DNA from: Streptomyces glomeratus
GTDB taxonomy: Bacteria; Actinomycetota; Actinomycetes; Streptomycetales; Streptomycetaceae
DNA length: 64,000 nucleotides
Reading direction: 5' to 3'
Assembly (NCBI RefSeq): GCF_021462825.1
Contig: NZ_JAKEEB010000015.1
Span: 62,001-126,000 of the forward strand
Below, piece after piece: positions 35,043-43,150 of the stretch. The notes under the pieces are model-generated. The model had not been told where the DNA came from. It did no database searches and was given only the letters and a program-made list of their open reading frames with translations. Both the position numbers and the translations under genes were made by a program. Positions within the stretch are counted from its first letter, which is position 1; every line of letters begins with the position of its first letter.

Positions 35043-35630
35043 ATGCAGAGGTACCGGTTCCCCGTCGGCCGCGTTCCGGACGAGGCATTGCTGTCCGGAC
35101 TGGCCACCGGGGACCCGGAGCTTGCCGTCACCTTCGTACGGAGGTTCCAGCACACGGTCTTCGGTGTCGCCATCGCCGTCACCGGGGATCCGCAGCTTGC
35201 CGAGGACATCGCCCAGCAGACGTTCGAGCGTGCATGGCGTCACGCGCAGATCTACGACTCCCGCCGTGGTTCGGTGACGACCTGGCTGACGACCATCGCA
35301 CACAACCTGGCCATAGACGCCGTCCGCTCACGGCGGCCGGAGCCCGTGGCGCCGGAAGACCTCGACGCGATCCTGGGCGTCGTCAGCGAGACGCCCGAGC
35401 AGCAGGCCCTCGCCGACGAGGCGTCGTCCAGACTGCGGGCCGCCGTGGCGGAACTCCCGCGCGAACAAGGTCGTGCGCTGGTGATGGCGGGCATCTACGG
35501 AATGACGGCCCAGCAGATCGCAGACTGGGAGAGGATCCCGCTGGGCACCGCCAAGACGCGCATCAGGACCGCGATGGGGAAGCTGCGCATCACCCTCGCG
35601 ACTCCAAAGCGAGGCGACCATGTCCAATGA
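35043..35630 (+). CDS. ECF-type sigma-70 factor
   Basis: A 195-residue ECF sigma factor. Region 2 shows DPQLAEDIAQQTFERAWRHA and GSVTTWLTTIAHNLAIDAVR. Region 4 shows LPREQGRALVMAGIYGMTAQ and WERIPLGTAKTRIRTAMGKL. The next gene, overlapping by 11 nt, codes for a zinc-binding anti-sigma factor, so activity is controlled by sequestration. The N-terminal 15 residues are variable; ATG 35043 has only a weak AGAGG upstream. It is divergent from the Pls-like operon with about 210 nt between. Confidence 0.9.
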   Translation: MQRYRFPVGRVPDEALLSGLATGDPELAVTFVRRFQHTVFGVAIAVTGDPQLAEDIAQQTFERAWRHAQIYDSRRGSVTTWLTTIAHNLAIDAVRSRRPEPVAPEDLDAILGVVSETPEQQALADEASSRLRAAVAELPREQGRALVMAGIYGMTAQQIADWERIPLGTAKTRIRTAMGKLRITLATPKRGDHVQ

Positions 35631-36378
35631 GGTGACCTGCGACGGCATGCGGGAGATCGGCGCCGAGCTGGCTCTCGGCGTGCTGCCGGGCCGCGAGCGG
35701 GCGGCGGCGGTGGCCCATCTGGATCGGTGCGCGGACTGCCGCGAGTACATCGAGCAATTGACCCTCATGGGCGACCGGCTGATCGGGCTGCTGCCGGGCA
35801 GTGAGCCGCCGTTCGGGTTCGAGACCAGGGTGGCGCGGTCGCTGATGCAGGAGACATCGCCACGCAAGGGGCTGAGCCCGTACATCCGCCGATCCGGTAT
35901 CCCACGCACGACACTCGGCGGCCGCGTACGGGTGCGGGCCGCCGCCGGGGTGGCCGCGCTCACACTCGCCGTCGGGTTCGGCGGCTGGGCCGTCGGCACG
36001 GCGTTCGAGCATATGACGGCCGGGTCCACGGTCTCCTCGGAGGTCGGGAAGGGCCTGCTGTGGGGAGGGCTGACCTCGCCTCGTTCGCCTGGGAAGCCGA
36101 CCGGTGAGATCTACGCGCATTCGGGGTCCCCGGGCTGGGTGTACATGACCGTCGACCTGGCCGACGCCGGTACCCCGTACAACGGCGAGGTCGCCTGTCT
36201 CCTCGAGCGCAGTGACGGCAGCGCGCTGCGCATCGGCACCTTCACCTTGCACGGCGGCTACGGCTACTGGGGTGGCCCCGCTCCCGTCGACTCCTCGTCG
36301 GTCTCAGGCGTCCGGCTGACCTCGTCGGACGGCACCGTGCTCGCCAAGGCCCCCTTGAAAGCGGCGGGGCGGGCGTAG
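35620..36378 (+). CDS. Zinc-finger anti-sigma factor, membrane anchored
   Basis: 252 residues. The ZAS motif HLDRCADC (His33, Cys37, Cys40) lies in an N-terminal anti-sigma domain. One TM helix, about 106-126 (RAAAGVAALTLAVGFGGWAV), leads to an outside domain of about 125 residues that is beta-rich (GWVYMTVDLADAGTPYNGEV). It overlaps the sigma gene by 11 nt, so both are translated together. The redox-type HxxxCxxC site suggests release by oxidation, and the outer domain could also sense the envelope; both are family-level inference. Confidence 0.88.
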   Translation: MSNEVTCDGMREIGAELALGVLPGRERAAAVAHLDRCADCREYIEQLTLMGDRLIGLLPGSEPPFGFETRVARSLMQETSPRKGLSPYIRRSGIPRTTLGGRVRVRAAAGVAALTLAVGFGGWAVGTAFEHMTAGSTVSSEVGKGLLWGGLTSPRSPGKPTGEIYAHSGSPGWVYMTVDLADAGTPYNGEVACLLERSDGSALRIGTFTLHGGYGYWGGPAPVDSSSVSGVRLTSSDGTVLAKAPLKAAGRA

Positions 36379-36399
36379 CCGGGCAGGCTGCGGGGCTCC

Positions 36400-37063
36400 A
36401 GGCCGCGCCGAGTACGCGGCGGTCGACGCCCGCCTGCTCGCCCGCAAACCCTCCTCACTCACGCTGCGCGAGGCCGCGGCCCTGCCCCTGGTCGTCATCA
36501 CAGCGTGGGAGGGCCTGGTCGACCGGGCGCAGGTTCACGCGGGGCAGAAGGTGCTCGTCCACGGCGGCGCCGGCGGCATCGGCCATGTTGCCGTTCAGAT
36601 CGCCCGTGCCCGCGGCGCCGAGGTCTTCGCCACCTCCTCGCCCGCGCGCATGGAGGCCGTCGAGCGCCTGGGGGCTACGGCGATCGACTACACCACCGCC
36701 GCCGTGGAGGAGTACGTCGCCAAGTACACCGGCGGAGAGGGCTTCGACGTCGTCTTCGACACGGTCGGCGGTCCCGTGCTCGACGCGTCCTTCGCGTCCG
36801 TACGCACCTACACCGGCCATGTCCTGAGCGCTTTGGGCTGGGGCACCCACAGCATCGCCCCGCTCTCCTTCCGCGGAGCGCTGACCGGGCGCGGGCGGGA
36901 CCACCGCGGGGAGATCCTGCGCGAGGCAGCCGCCCTCGCCGATGCGGGGGCACTCAAACCCCTGCTCGACAGCCGGCGCTTCACACTGGCCACCGTCGCC
37001 GACGCGCACGCGGCCGTGGAGAGCGGCACCACCCAGGGCAAGGTCGTGATCGACAATGACTGA
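36400..37063 (+). pseudogene. Zinc-type/quinone oxidoreductase, N-terminus missing
   Basis: The frame runs from about 36400 with AEYAAVDARLLARKPSSLTL, continues through the MDR NADPH loop VLVHGGAGGIGHVAVQIARA and the conserved DVVFDTVGGPVLD, and ends in AHAAVESGTTQGKVVID at TGA 37061-37063. The catalytic GroES-like half (about 110 residues) is absent: the fragment begins within 25 nt of the anti-sigma stop. About 12 residues also seem to be missing between LSFRGA and LTGRGRDHRGEI. No proper start is present (first in-frame ATG at 36551, inside the Rossmann fold). It is a deletion remnant. Confidence 0.75.
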
Positions 37064-37694
37064 CCTCACCCTCTCCGCGACCGGCCGCCTGATCCGGAGT
37101 CGAGGGCAGACTTCAGTGCCTCCCGCATCCTGCACCGGCGGCGCGATCACCTGGGCGTCCGCTCCCTCGCCCACCCACAGCCCGATCGGGAACGCTGCGG
37201 CCGCCTCCGGCAGGGCGGCCCTGCCGCCCCCGAGGTGCTTGACGAAGTCGGGGCCGGCCCCATTGAGCAGCTCCGGGTCGGCCTCGCGGAAACCGCAGTC
37301 GCCGCCGAGTTGATCGACGATGTCGTCAGCGGTCCGACGGCTGCCGCGGTCCAAGGCAACCTCCCTGTGTCAGACCGCCGACGTGGCACACGATTCACCC
37401 CATCGGCGTAGCGGCGATGCCCGATGTCGGACTCGCCTGTCCACGCCAAGAGCCTCGGCTGCCGTCACGGGCTTCCCCCAGGCGCAACGAACTGACCGCA
37501 CCATCGGCCGGGGTGCCGACGACCAAGACCTTCCGCCCGCTATCCGGCCCTGGCTGCGCACCGTGGCGCTTTGTAGCGAGCGAGTGACGAAACACCCTTG
37601 CACCCTGCAAAGGCGGGTACTCGACCCCGCGGCGGCAGGATGCCGCCTGCCCGGCCGGGACATCAGGCATGCTTCAGGAAGGCGGTTGTCCCCG
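37064..37694. other. Gap without a supportable gene
   Basis: About 630 nt. On the minus strand 37354 to about 37100 reads like protein (PDFVKHLGGGRAALPEAAAA, FPIGLWVGEGADAQVIAPPV) and may be the end of a lost gene, but I know no family and it has no sensible N-terminus. The plus frame open upstream of 37695 has non-coding composition. Confidence 0.35.
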
Positions 37695-40600
37695 ATGAGT
37701 CGCACGGTGCCCTACGACGCCTCCGCGGTGGACGTGGCCGGTCTGGAGGCGGCGTTGCGTGAGTCTGTGGACGCCGAGATCCGCTTCGACGCCGGCAGCA
37801 GAGGTGCGTACGTCACGGACGGCTCCAACTACCGCCAGGTGCCGCTGGCGGTCGTCGTCCCGCGCAGCGTGGAGGCCGGGGCGCAGGTGGTGGAGGCGTG
37901 TGCCCGCTTCGGAGCGCCGGTTCTCTCGCGTGGCGGCGGCACCAGCCTGGCGGGGCAGTCGACGAACACCGCTGTGGTGATCGACTGGAGCAAGTACTGC
38001 CACACCTTGGTTTCCGTGGATCCCGACGCTCGCACCTGTGTGGTCGAGCCGGGCATCGTCCTCGACGAGCTCAACCGGCGGCTGTCCGACCACGGCCTCC
38101 AGTTCGGCCCGAAGCCCTCCACCCACAGCCACTGCACACTGGGCGGGATGATCGGCAACAACTCCTGCGGCGCGTCCGCCCAGGCCTACGGCAAGACCGT
38201 CGACAATGTGCGCCGGCTCGAGATCCTCACCTACGACGGGCTGAGAATGTGGGTCGGGCCGACCTCGAAGGCAGAGCGGGCGCGGATCGCCGCCGAAGGG
38301 GGACGTAAGGCCGAGATCTACGACGGTCTGGAGCGCATCGCCACCGAGTACCTGGCGGACATCCGGCGCGGCTACCCGAAGATCCCGCGCCGGGTCTCCG
38401 GCTACAACCTCGATTCGCTGCTGCCGGAGAACGGCTTCGACGTCGCCCGGACCCTGGTCGGCAGCGAGGGCACCCTGGTGACCGTGCTGCGCGCCGAACT
38501 GGAACTGGTGCCGGTGCCCCCCTACCAGTCGCTGCTGGTGCTCGGCTACGACGACATCTGCCAGGCCGGCGACGACGTGTCCCGCGTACTGGAGCACTGC
38601 TCACCCAGTCAGCTGGAGGCGCTGGACGGGCGGATGGCGCAGCTGATGCGCGAGGAGGGCGCCTACCTCGAATCGCTCAACGCCCTTCCCGAAGGCGACA
38701 GCTGGCTGCTCGTGCTGTACAGCGGCGACAGCCAGGACGATGTCGACGAGCAGGCGCATGCCCTGCTACGGGCCGTCGGCCGCAGCGAGAAGGACCCCGA
38801 CGTGGCCTTCTCCGACAACCCGGAGCGCGAGCAGAAGATGCTCAAGGCCCGCGAAGCCGGACTCGGCGTGACCGCGCGGCCCCCGGACGACCGGGAGACC
38901 TGGGAGGGCTGGGAGGACTCCGCCGTCCCACCCGAGCGCCTCGGCGACTACCTGCGCGACCTCAAGCAGCTCTTCGGCGAGTTCGGCTACGACCACCCGT
39001 CTCTCTACGGGCACTTCGGGCAGGGCTGTGTGCACACCCGTATCCCCTTCGCGCTGAAGACCGGCGAGGGTGTGGCCGACTTCCGCCGTTTCGTCGAACG
39101 GGCCGCCGACCTCGTGGTCTCCTACGACGGCTCCCTGTCCGGCGAGCACGGTGACGGACAGGCCCGGGGCGAGCTGCTGACCCGTATGTTCGGCGAGCGA
39201 CTGGTCACCGCCTTCGGCGAGCTGAAGACACTGTTCGACCCCGGAAACCGGATGAACCCGGGCAAGGTCGTCGACCCGAACCCGGTCGACGGGCAGCTCC
39301 GCCTCGGACCCTCCTGGCGGCCGGCCACACCCGAGACGCACTTCGGCTACCCGGAGGACGAGCACTCCTTCACCCGCGCGGTGATGCGCTGTGTCGGTAT
39401 CGGAAACTGCCGCAGTCACGAGGGCGGGGTGATGTGCCCCTCGTACCGGGCCACGAGGGAGGAGGAGCACTCCACCCGGGGCCGGGCCCGCCTGCTGTTC
39501 GAGATGCTCGGCGGCCACGCGGACTCGACGATCACCGACGGCTGGCGCTCCACCGAGGTGCGCGACGCCCTCGATCTGTGCCTGGCCTGCAAGGGCTGCA
39601 AGTCGGACTGCCCGGTGGGCGTCGACATGGCGACCTACAAGGCCGAGTTCCTCTCCCACCACTACGCGGGCCGGATACGCCCCGCCGCCCACTACTCCAT
39701 GGGCTGGCTACCGGTGTGGGCACGGCTCTCCCGCCTCGCTCCGTCCCTGGTCAACACCCTCCTCCACACCCCCGGTCTGGCCCGCGCGGGAAAGCGGCTG
39801 GCCGGCGTGGCCGAGGCCCGGCAGGCCCCGCTCTTCGCCAAGCAGTCCTTCCTGCAGTGGTACAAGGCGCGCGACGTCGAGGAGCCCGACCCCGCTGACC
39901 CGCGGACCGTGCTGCTATGGCCGGACACCTTCAGCACGTACTTCCACCCCTCGATCGCGATCTCGGCCGTACGAGTCCTGGAGGACGCGGGCTTCCGGGT
40001 CGCCGTCCCCACCACACCCGTGTGCTGCGGCCTGACCTGGATCTCCACCGGCCAGCTGACCGTCGCCGAGAAGGTGCTTCGCCGCACCCTCGATGTGCTG
40101 GGGCCCTACCTCGAGGCAAGCACTCCGATCATCGGCCTGGAGCCCTCCTGTACCGCGGTGTTCCGGGCCGACGCACCCGAGCTGATGCCCGCCGACCAGG
40201 ACGTCAAGCGTCTGGCCGGGCAGGTCCGTACCTTCGCCGAGCACCTGGTGCACCATGCGCCCGGCTGGCAGCCGCCGCAGCTGGCCCGGCAGGCGACCGT
40301 ACAGACCCACTGCCACCAGCACGCGATCATGAAGTTCGACGCCGACCGTGAACTGATGCGCCGCGCCCACCTGGACGCCGACGTCCTGGACGAGGGCTGC
40401 TGCGGACTGGCCGGCAACTTCGGCTTCGAACGCGGCCACCACGAGGTCTCCATGGCCGTCGCGGAACAGGGCTTTCTTCCCGCCGTCCGCGCGGCCGCCC
40501 CCGACAGCCTGCTCCTCGCCGACGGGTTCAGCTGCCGCACCCAGATGGAGCAGGGCGACACCGGACGCCGGGCCCTGCACCTGGCCGAAGCGCTCGCCCT

Positions 40601-40769
40601 CGGCCTGGAGGGCAGCTTGCCCAGTGACCACCCCGAACGCCTGGCCGAGCGGCCCGCCCACCCGACCCGCGCGGCCCGGTGGGCGACCATCGCGGGCGCC
40701 GCAGCCCTCACGGCGACGGCCGCCACCGCGGCCGGCCGGGCGCTGCGGCAGCGCCCGCACCTCACGTGA
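37695..40769 (+). CDS. FAD-binding and Fe-S-binding dehydrogenase (D-lactate/D-2-hydroxyacid type)
   Basis: A 1024-residue fusion. The FAD-binding_4 (PCMH) domain is about 45-260 (VVVPRSVEAGAQVVEACARF, VLSRGGGTSLAGQ). The FAD-oxidase C-terminal domain is about 265-530, ending HGDGQARGELL and LFDPGNRMNPGKVVDP. A ferredoxin-like Fe-S region follows at about 570-655 (CVGIGNCRSHEGGVMCPSY, CLACKGCKSDCPVG), then two CCG cysteine-rich motifs (PVCCGLTW, EGCCGLAGNFG) of the heterodisulphide-reductase type. The order is that of Dld-II/YdiJ-type D-2-hydroxyacid dehydrogenases, which pass electrons from D-lactate or D-2-hydroxyglutarate to the respiratory chain. A C-terminal Ala-rich segment may be a membrane tail. 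It is followed after 36 nt by a ThDP oxidase gene. Confidence 0.92.
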   Translation: MSRTVPYDASAVDVAGLEAALRESVDAEIRFDAGSRGAYVTDGSNYRQVPLAVVVPRSVEAGAQVVEACARFGAPVLSRGGGTSLAGQSTNTAVVIDWSKYCHTLVSVDPDARTCVVEPGIVLDELNRRLSDHGLQFGPKPSTHSHCTLGGMIGNNSCGASAQAYGKTVDNVRRLEILTYDGLRMWVGPTSKAERARIAAEGGRKAEIYDGLERIATEYLADIRRGYPKIPRRVSGYNLDSLLPENGFDVARTLVGSEGTLVTVLRAELELVPVPPYQSLLVLGYDDICQAGDDVSRVLEHCSPSQLEALDGRMAQLMREEGAYLESLNALPEGDSWLLVLYSGDSQDDVDEQAHALLRAVGRSEKDPDVAFSDNPEREQKMLKAREAGLGVTARPPDDRETWEGWEDSAVPPERLGDYLRDLKQLFGEFGYDHPSLYGHFGQGCVHTRIPFALKTGEGVADFRRFVERAADLVVSYDGSLSGEHGDGQARGELLTRMFGERLVTAFGELKTLFDPGNRMNPGKVVDPNPVDGQLRLGPSWRPATPETHFGYPEDEHSFTRAVMRCVGIGNCRSHEGGVMCPSYRATREEEHSTRGRARLLFEMLGGHADSTITDGWRSTEVRDALDLCLACKGCKSDCPVGVDMATYKAEFLSHHYAGRIRPAAHYSMGWLPVWARLSRLAPSLVNTLLHTPGLARAGKRLAGVAEARQAPLFAKQSFLQWYKARDVEEPDPADPRTVLLWPDTFSTYFHPSIAISAVRVLEDAGFRVAVPTTPVCCGLTWISTGQLTVAEKVLRRTLDVLGPYLEASTPIIGLEPSCTAVFRADAPELMPADQDVKRLAGQVRTFAEHLVHHAPGWQPPQLARQATVQTHCHQHAIMKFDADRELMRRAHLDADVLDEGCCGLAGNFGFERGHHEVSMAVAEQGFLPAVRAAAPDSLLLADGFSCRTQMEQGDTGRRALHLAEALALGLEGSLPSDHPERLAERPAHPTRAARWATIAGAAALTATAATAAGRALRQRPHLT

Positions 40770-40805
40770 CCGAGCCCCCGAGAGCAACTCAGGAAAGGTC
40801 AGAAC

Positions 40806-42629
40806 ATGTCTACGAAGGTCTCCGACCACGTCCTCGAGCGCCTGCGCGACTGGGAAGTGGAGTACGTCTTCGCCTACCCCGGCGACGGCATCAACGGCCT
40901 GCTCGCCGCCTGGGGCCGTGCCGACGACAACCCCCGGTTCATCCAGGCCCGCCACGAGGAGATGGCCGCCTTCGAAGCCGTCGGCTATGCCAAGTTCTCC
41001 GGCAAAGCAGGGGTGTGCGCCGCGACCTCCGGTCCGGGCGCCATCCACCTGCTCAACGGGCTGTACGACGCCAAGCTGGACCATGTGCCGGTGGTCGCGA
41101 TCGTCGGCCAGACCAACCGCAGTGCCATGGGAGGCTCCTACCAGCAGGAGGTCGACCTGCTGACCCTGTACAAGGACGTCGCCTCGGACTTCTGCGAGAT
41201 GGTCACCGTTCCCGAACAGCTGCCCAACGTGCTTGACCGGGCGATGCGCACCGCCATGGCCCGACGCTCGGTGACGGCCGTCATCATCCCCGCCGACGTA
41301 CAGGAACTCGACTACTCCCCGCCCGCGCACGCCTTCAAGATGGTCCCGTCCAGCCTGGGTATGCCGCACTACGCGCCCGTGCCCTCCGACACGGACGTCA
41401 CCCGTGCCGCAGAGGTGCTCAACGCGGGTGAGAAGGTCGCGATCCTCATCGGCCAGGGCGCCCGCGGTGCGCGCCAGGAGGTCATGGCGGTCGCCGACCG
41501 GCTCGGGGCGGGCGTGGCCAAGGCACTGCTGGGCAAGGACGCCCTGGACGACGACCTGCCCTATGTCACCGGCTCCATCGGCCTGTTGGGCACCCGCCCG
41601 TCGTACGAGCTGATGCAGGGCTGCGACACGCTCCTCGTCATCGGCTCGTCCTTCCCGTACACCCAGTTCCTGCCGGAGTTCGGGCAGGCGCGGGCCGTGC
41701 AGATCGACATCGACCCGCATATGGTCGGCATGCGCTACCCGTTCGAGGTGAACCTGGTGGGCGACGCCGGTGAGACGCTCACCCGGCTGCTGCCGCTGCT
41801 CAAGCCGTCCAAGAACCGGGGCTGGCGCAAGAAGATCGAGAAGGACACCGCCCGCTGGTGGGAGGTCATGCAGCGGCGTGCCGCGGTCGACGCCGACCCG
41901 ATCAACCCCGAGTACGTCGCCCACGCACTCAACGACCTGCTGCCCGACAACGTCATCCTGTCCTCGGACTCCGGCTCCGCCGCCAACTGGTACGCCCGGC
42001 ACCTGAAGCTGCGCGGCGCCATGCGCGGCTCGCTGTCCGGCACCCTCGCCACGATGGGGCCCGGAGTGCCCTACGTCATCGGCGCCAAGTTCGCGCACGG
42101 CGACCGCCCGGCGATCGCACTGGTGGGCGACGGGGCGATGCAGATGAACGGCATGGCCGAGCTGATCACCGTCGCCAAGTACTACCGCGAGTGGCAGGAC
42201 CCGAGGCTGATCGTGGCCATCCTGAACAACGGTGACCTCAACCAGGTCACCTGGGAGATGCGCGCCATGGAAGGCGCCCCCCAGTTCCTGCCCTCCCAGT
42301 CGATCCCCGACGTCGCCTACGCCGACTTCGCCCGTCTGATCGGGCTGGAGGGCATGCGGATCGAGAAGCCAGGCGATGTGCGGGGGGCGTGGGAGGCCGC
42401 GCTGGCCGCCGACAAGCCCATTGTGCTCGACTTCGTGACCGACCCGGCGGTGCCGCCGATCCCGCCGCACGCCACCCTCGACCAGATCGAAGCCGCGGCG
42501 GCGTCCGTCCTCAAGGGCGACAGCGACCGTGCCGCCATGGTCCGCCAGGGCTTCAAGGCCAAGATCCAGGAGTTCCTGCCCGGCAGCCACCAACGCGAGG
42601 ACAGGCACGGCGCGAGGGACGGCAAGTGA
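40806..42629 (+). CDS. Thiamine-pyrophosphate enzyme, pyruvate oxidase (PoxB)-like
   Basis: A 607-residue ThDP enzyme of the POX/acetolactate synthase family. The N-terminal Pyr domain has YVFAYPGDGINGLLAAWGRA and ARHEEMAAFEAVGYAKFSGK with the catalytic Glu. The central domain follows at about 200-330. The C-terminal PP domain has the ThDP/Mg2+ motif VGDGAMQMNGMAEL to ILNNGDLN (GDG...NN). Close relatives in Streptomyces are called pyruvate dehydrogenase (quinone)-like. With a D-2-hydroxyacid dehydrogenase upstream it could oxidise the resulting pyruvate (inference). AGGAAAGG lies before ATG 40806; the stop overlaps the GTG of the next gene. Confidence 0.92.
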   Translation: MSTKVSDHVLERLRDWEVEYVFAYPGDGINGLLAAWGRADDNPRFIQARHEEMAAFEAVGYAKFSGKAGVCAATSGPGAIHLLNGLYDAKLDHVPVVAIVGQTNRSAMGGSYQQEVDLLTLYKDVASDFCEMVTVPEQLPNVLDRAMRTAMARRSVTAVIIPADVQELDYSPPAHAFKMVPSSLGMPHYAPVPSDTDVTRAAEVLNAGEKVAILIGQGARGARQEVMAVADRLGAGVAKALLGKDALDDDLPYVTGSIGLLGTRPSYELMQGCDTLLVIGSSFPYTQFLPEFGQARAVQIDIDPHMVGMRYPFEVNLVGDAGETLTRLLPLLKPSKNRGWRKKIEKDTARWWEVMQRRAAVDADPINPEYVAHALNDLLPDNVILSSDSGSAANWYARHLKLRGAMRGSLSGTLATMGPGVPYVIGAKFAHGDRPAIALVGDGAMQMNGMAELITVAKYYREWQDPRLIVAILNNGDLNQVTWEMRAMEGAPQFLPSQSIPDVAYADFARLIGLEGMRIEKPGDVRGAWEAALAADKPIVLDFVTDPAVPPIPPHATLDQIEAAAASVLKGDSDRAAMVRQGFKAKIQEFLPGSHQREDRHGARDGK

Positions 42630-43150
42630 CCGACACCCCGGTGGTGGAGCGGGTGGACACCGCCGTGTTCACCGTCCCCACCGACGCCCCCGCAGCGGAC
42701 GGCGCCCTCAGCTGGGACACCGCGCTCGTCCCGGCTGCCGTCCGCTGCGGCGACGCACCCGGCATCGGCTACACCTGCGCGCCTGTTGCCACGGCACGCG
42801 TCACCGACGACCTGCTTCACGGAGCGGTGCAAGGATCAGCGGTGCTCGACGTGCCGCGCATGAACGAGACCGTGCAGCGCGCGATGCGCGACGCCGGGCC
42901 GCCCGGCGTCACGGTCCAGGCCGTGTCCGCCGCCCACGCACACGCCGCCGCGGCGGCGCCCAACCTGTGGCTCCCGGAGTGGTGCGACGACCACGTCCGC
43001 ATCGAGCGCATTCTCTTCGACGGTGTCCTCGCCCGCGACGGCGGCAGCATCACGCCCGGCATCGACGGCGCACCCGGACCGGGGCTCACCCCGACACCGA
43101 GCGCGCACAGTCCCACCGGGTGGGCTGATCACAGGAGACAGCACCCATGA
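42626..43150 (+). pseudogene. Enolase-superfamily (mandelate racemase/MLE) gene with large internal deletion
   Basis: 174 residues start at GTG 42626, overlapping the ThDP gene stop (GTGA). The first 90 match the N-terminal capping domain of MLE-type enzymes (VERVDTAVFTVPTDAPAADG, ARVTDDLLHGAVQGSAVLDV). The last 75 match the C-terminal end (VSAAHAHAAAAAPNLWLPEW, HVRIERILFDGVL). The join near 42900 removes about 170-190 residues, the whole metal-binding TIM barrel with its catalytic Lys, Asp, Glu and His. The deletion is in frame, so ribosomes still reach the GH15 start, which overlaps this stop. Confidence 0.8.

Noticed and set aside
39915..42608. 897-codon minus-strand frame opposite the dehydrogenase and ThDP genes
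   Set aside because: Shadow frame with no motifs; the sense strand carries clear catalytic signatures throughout.
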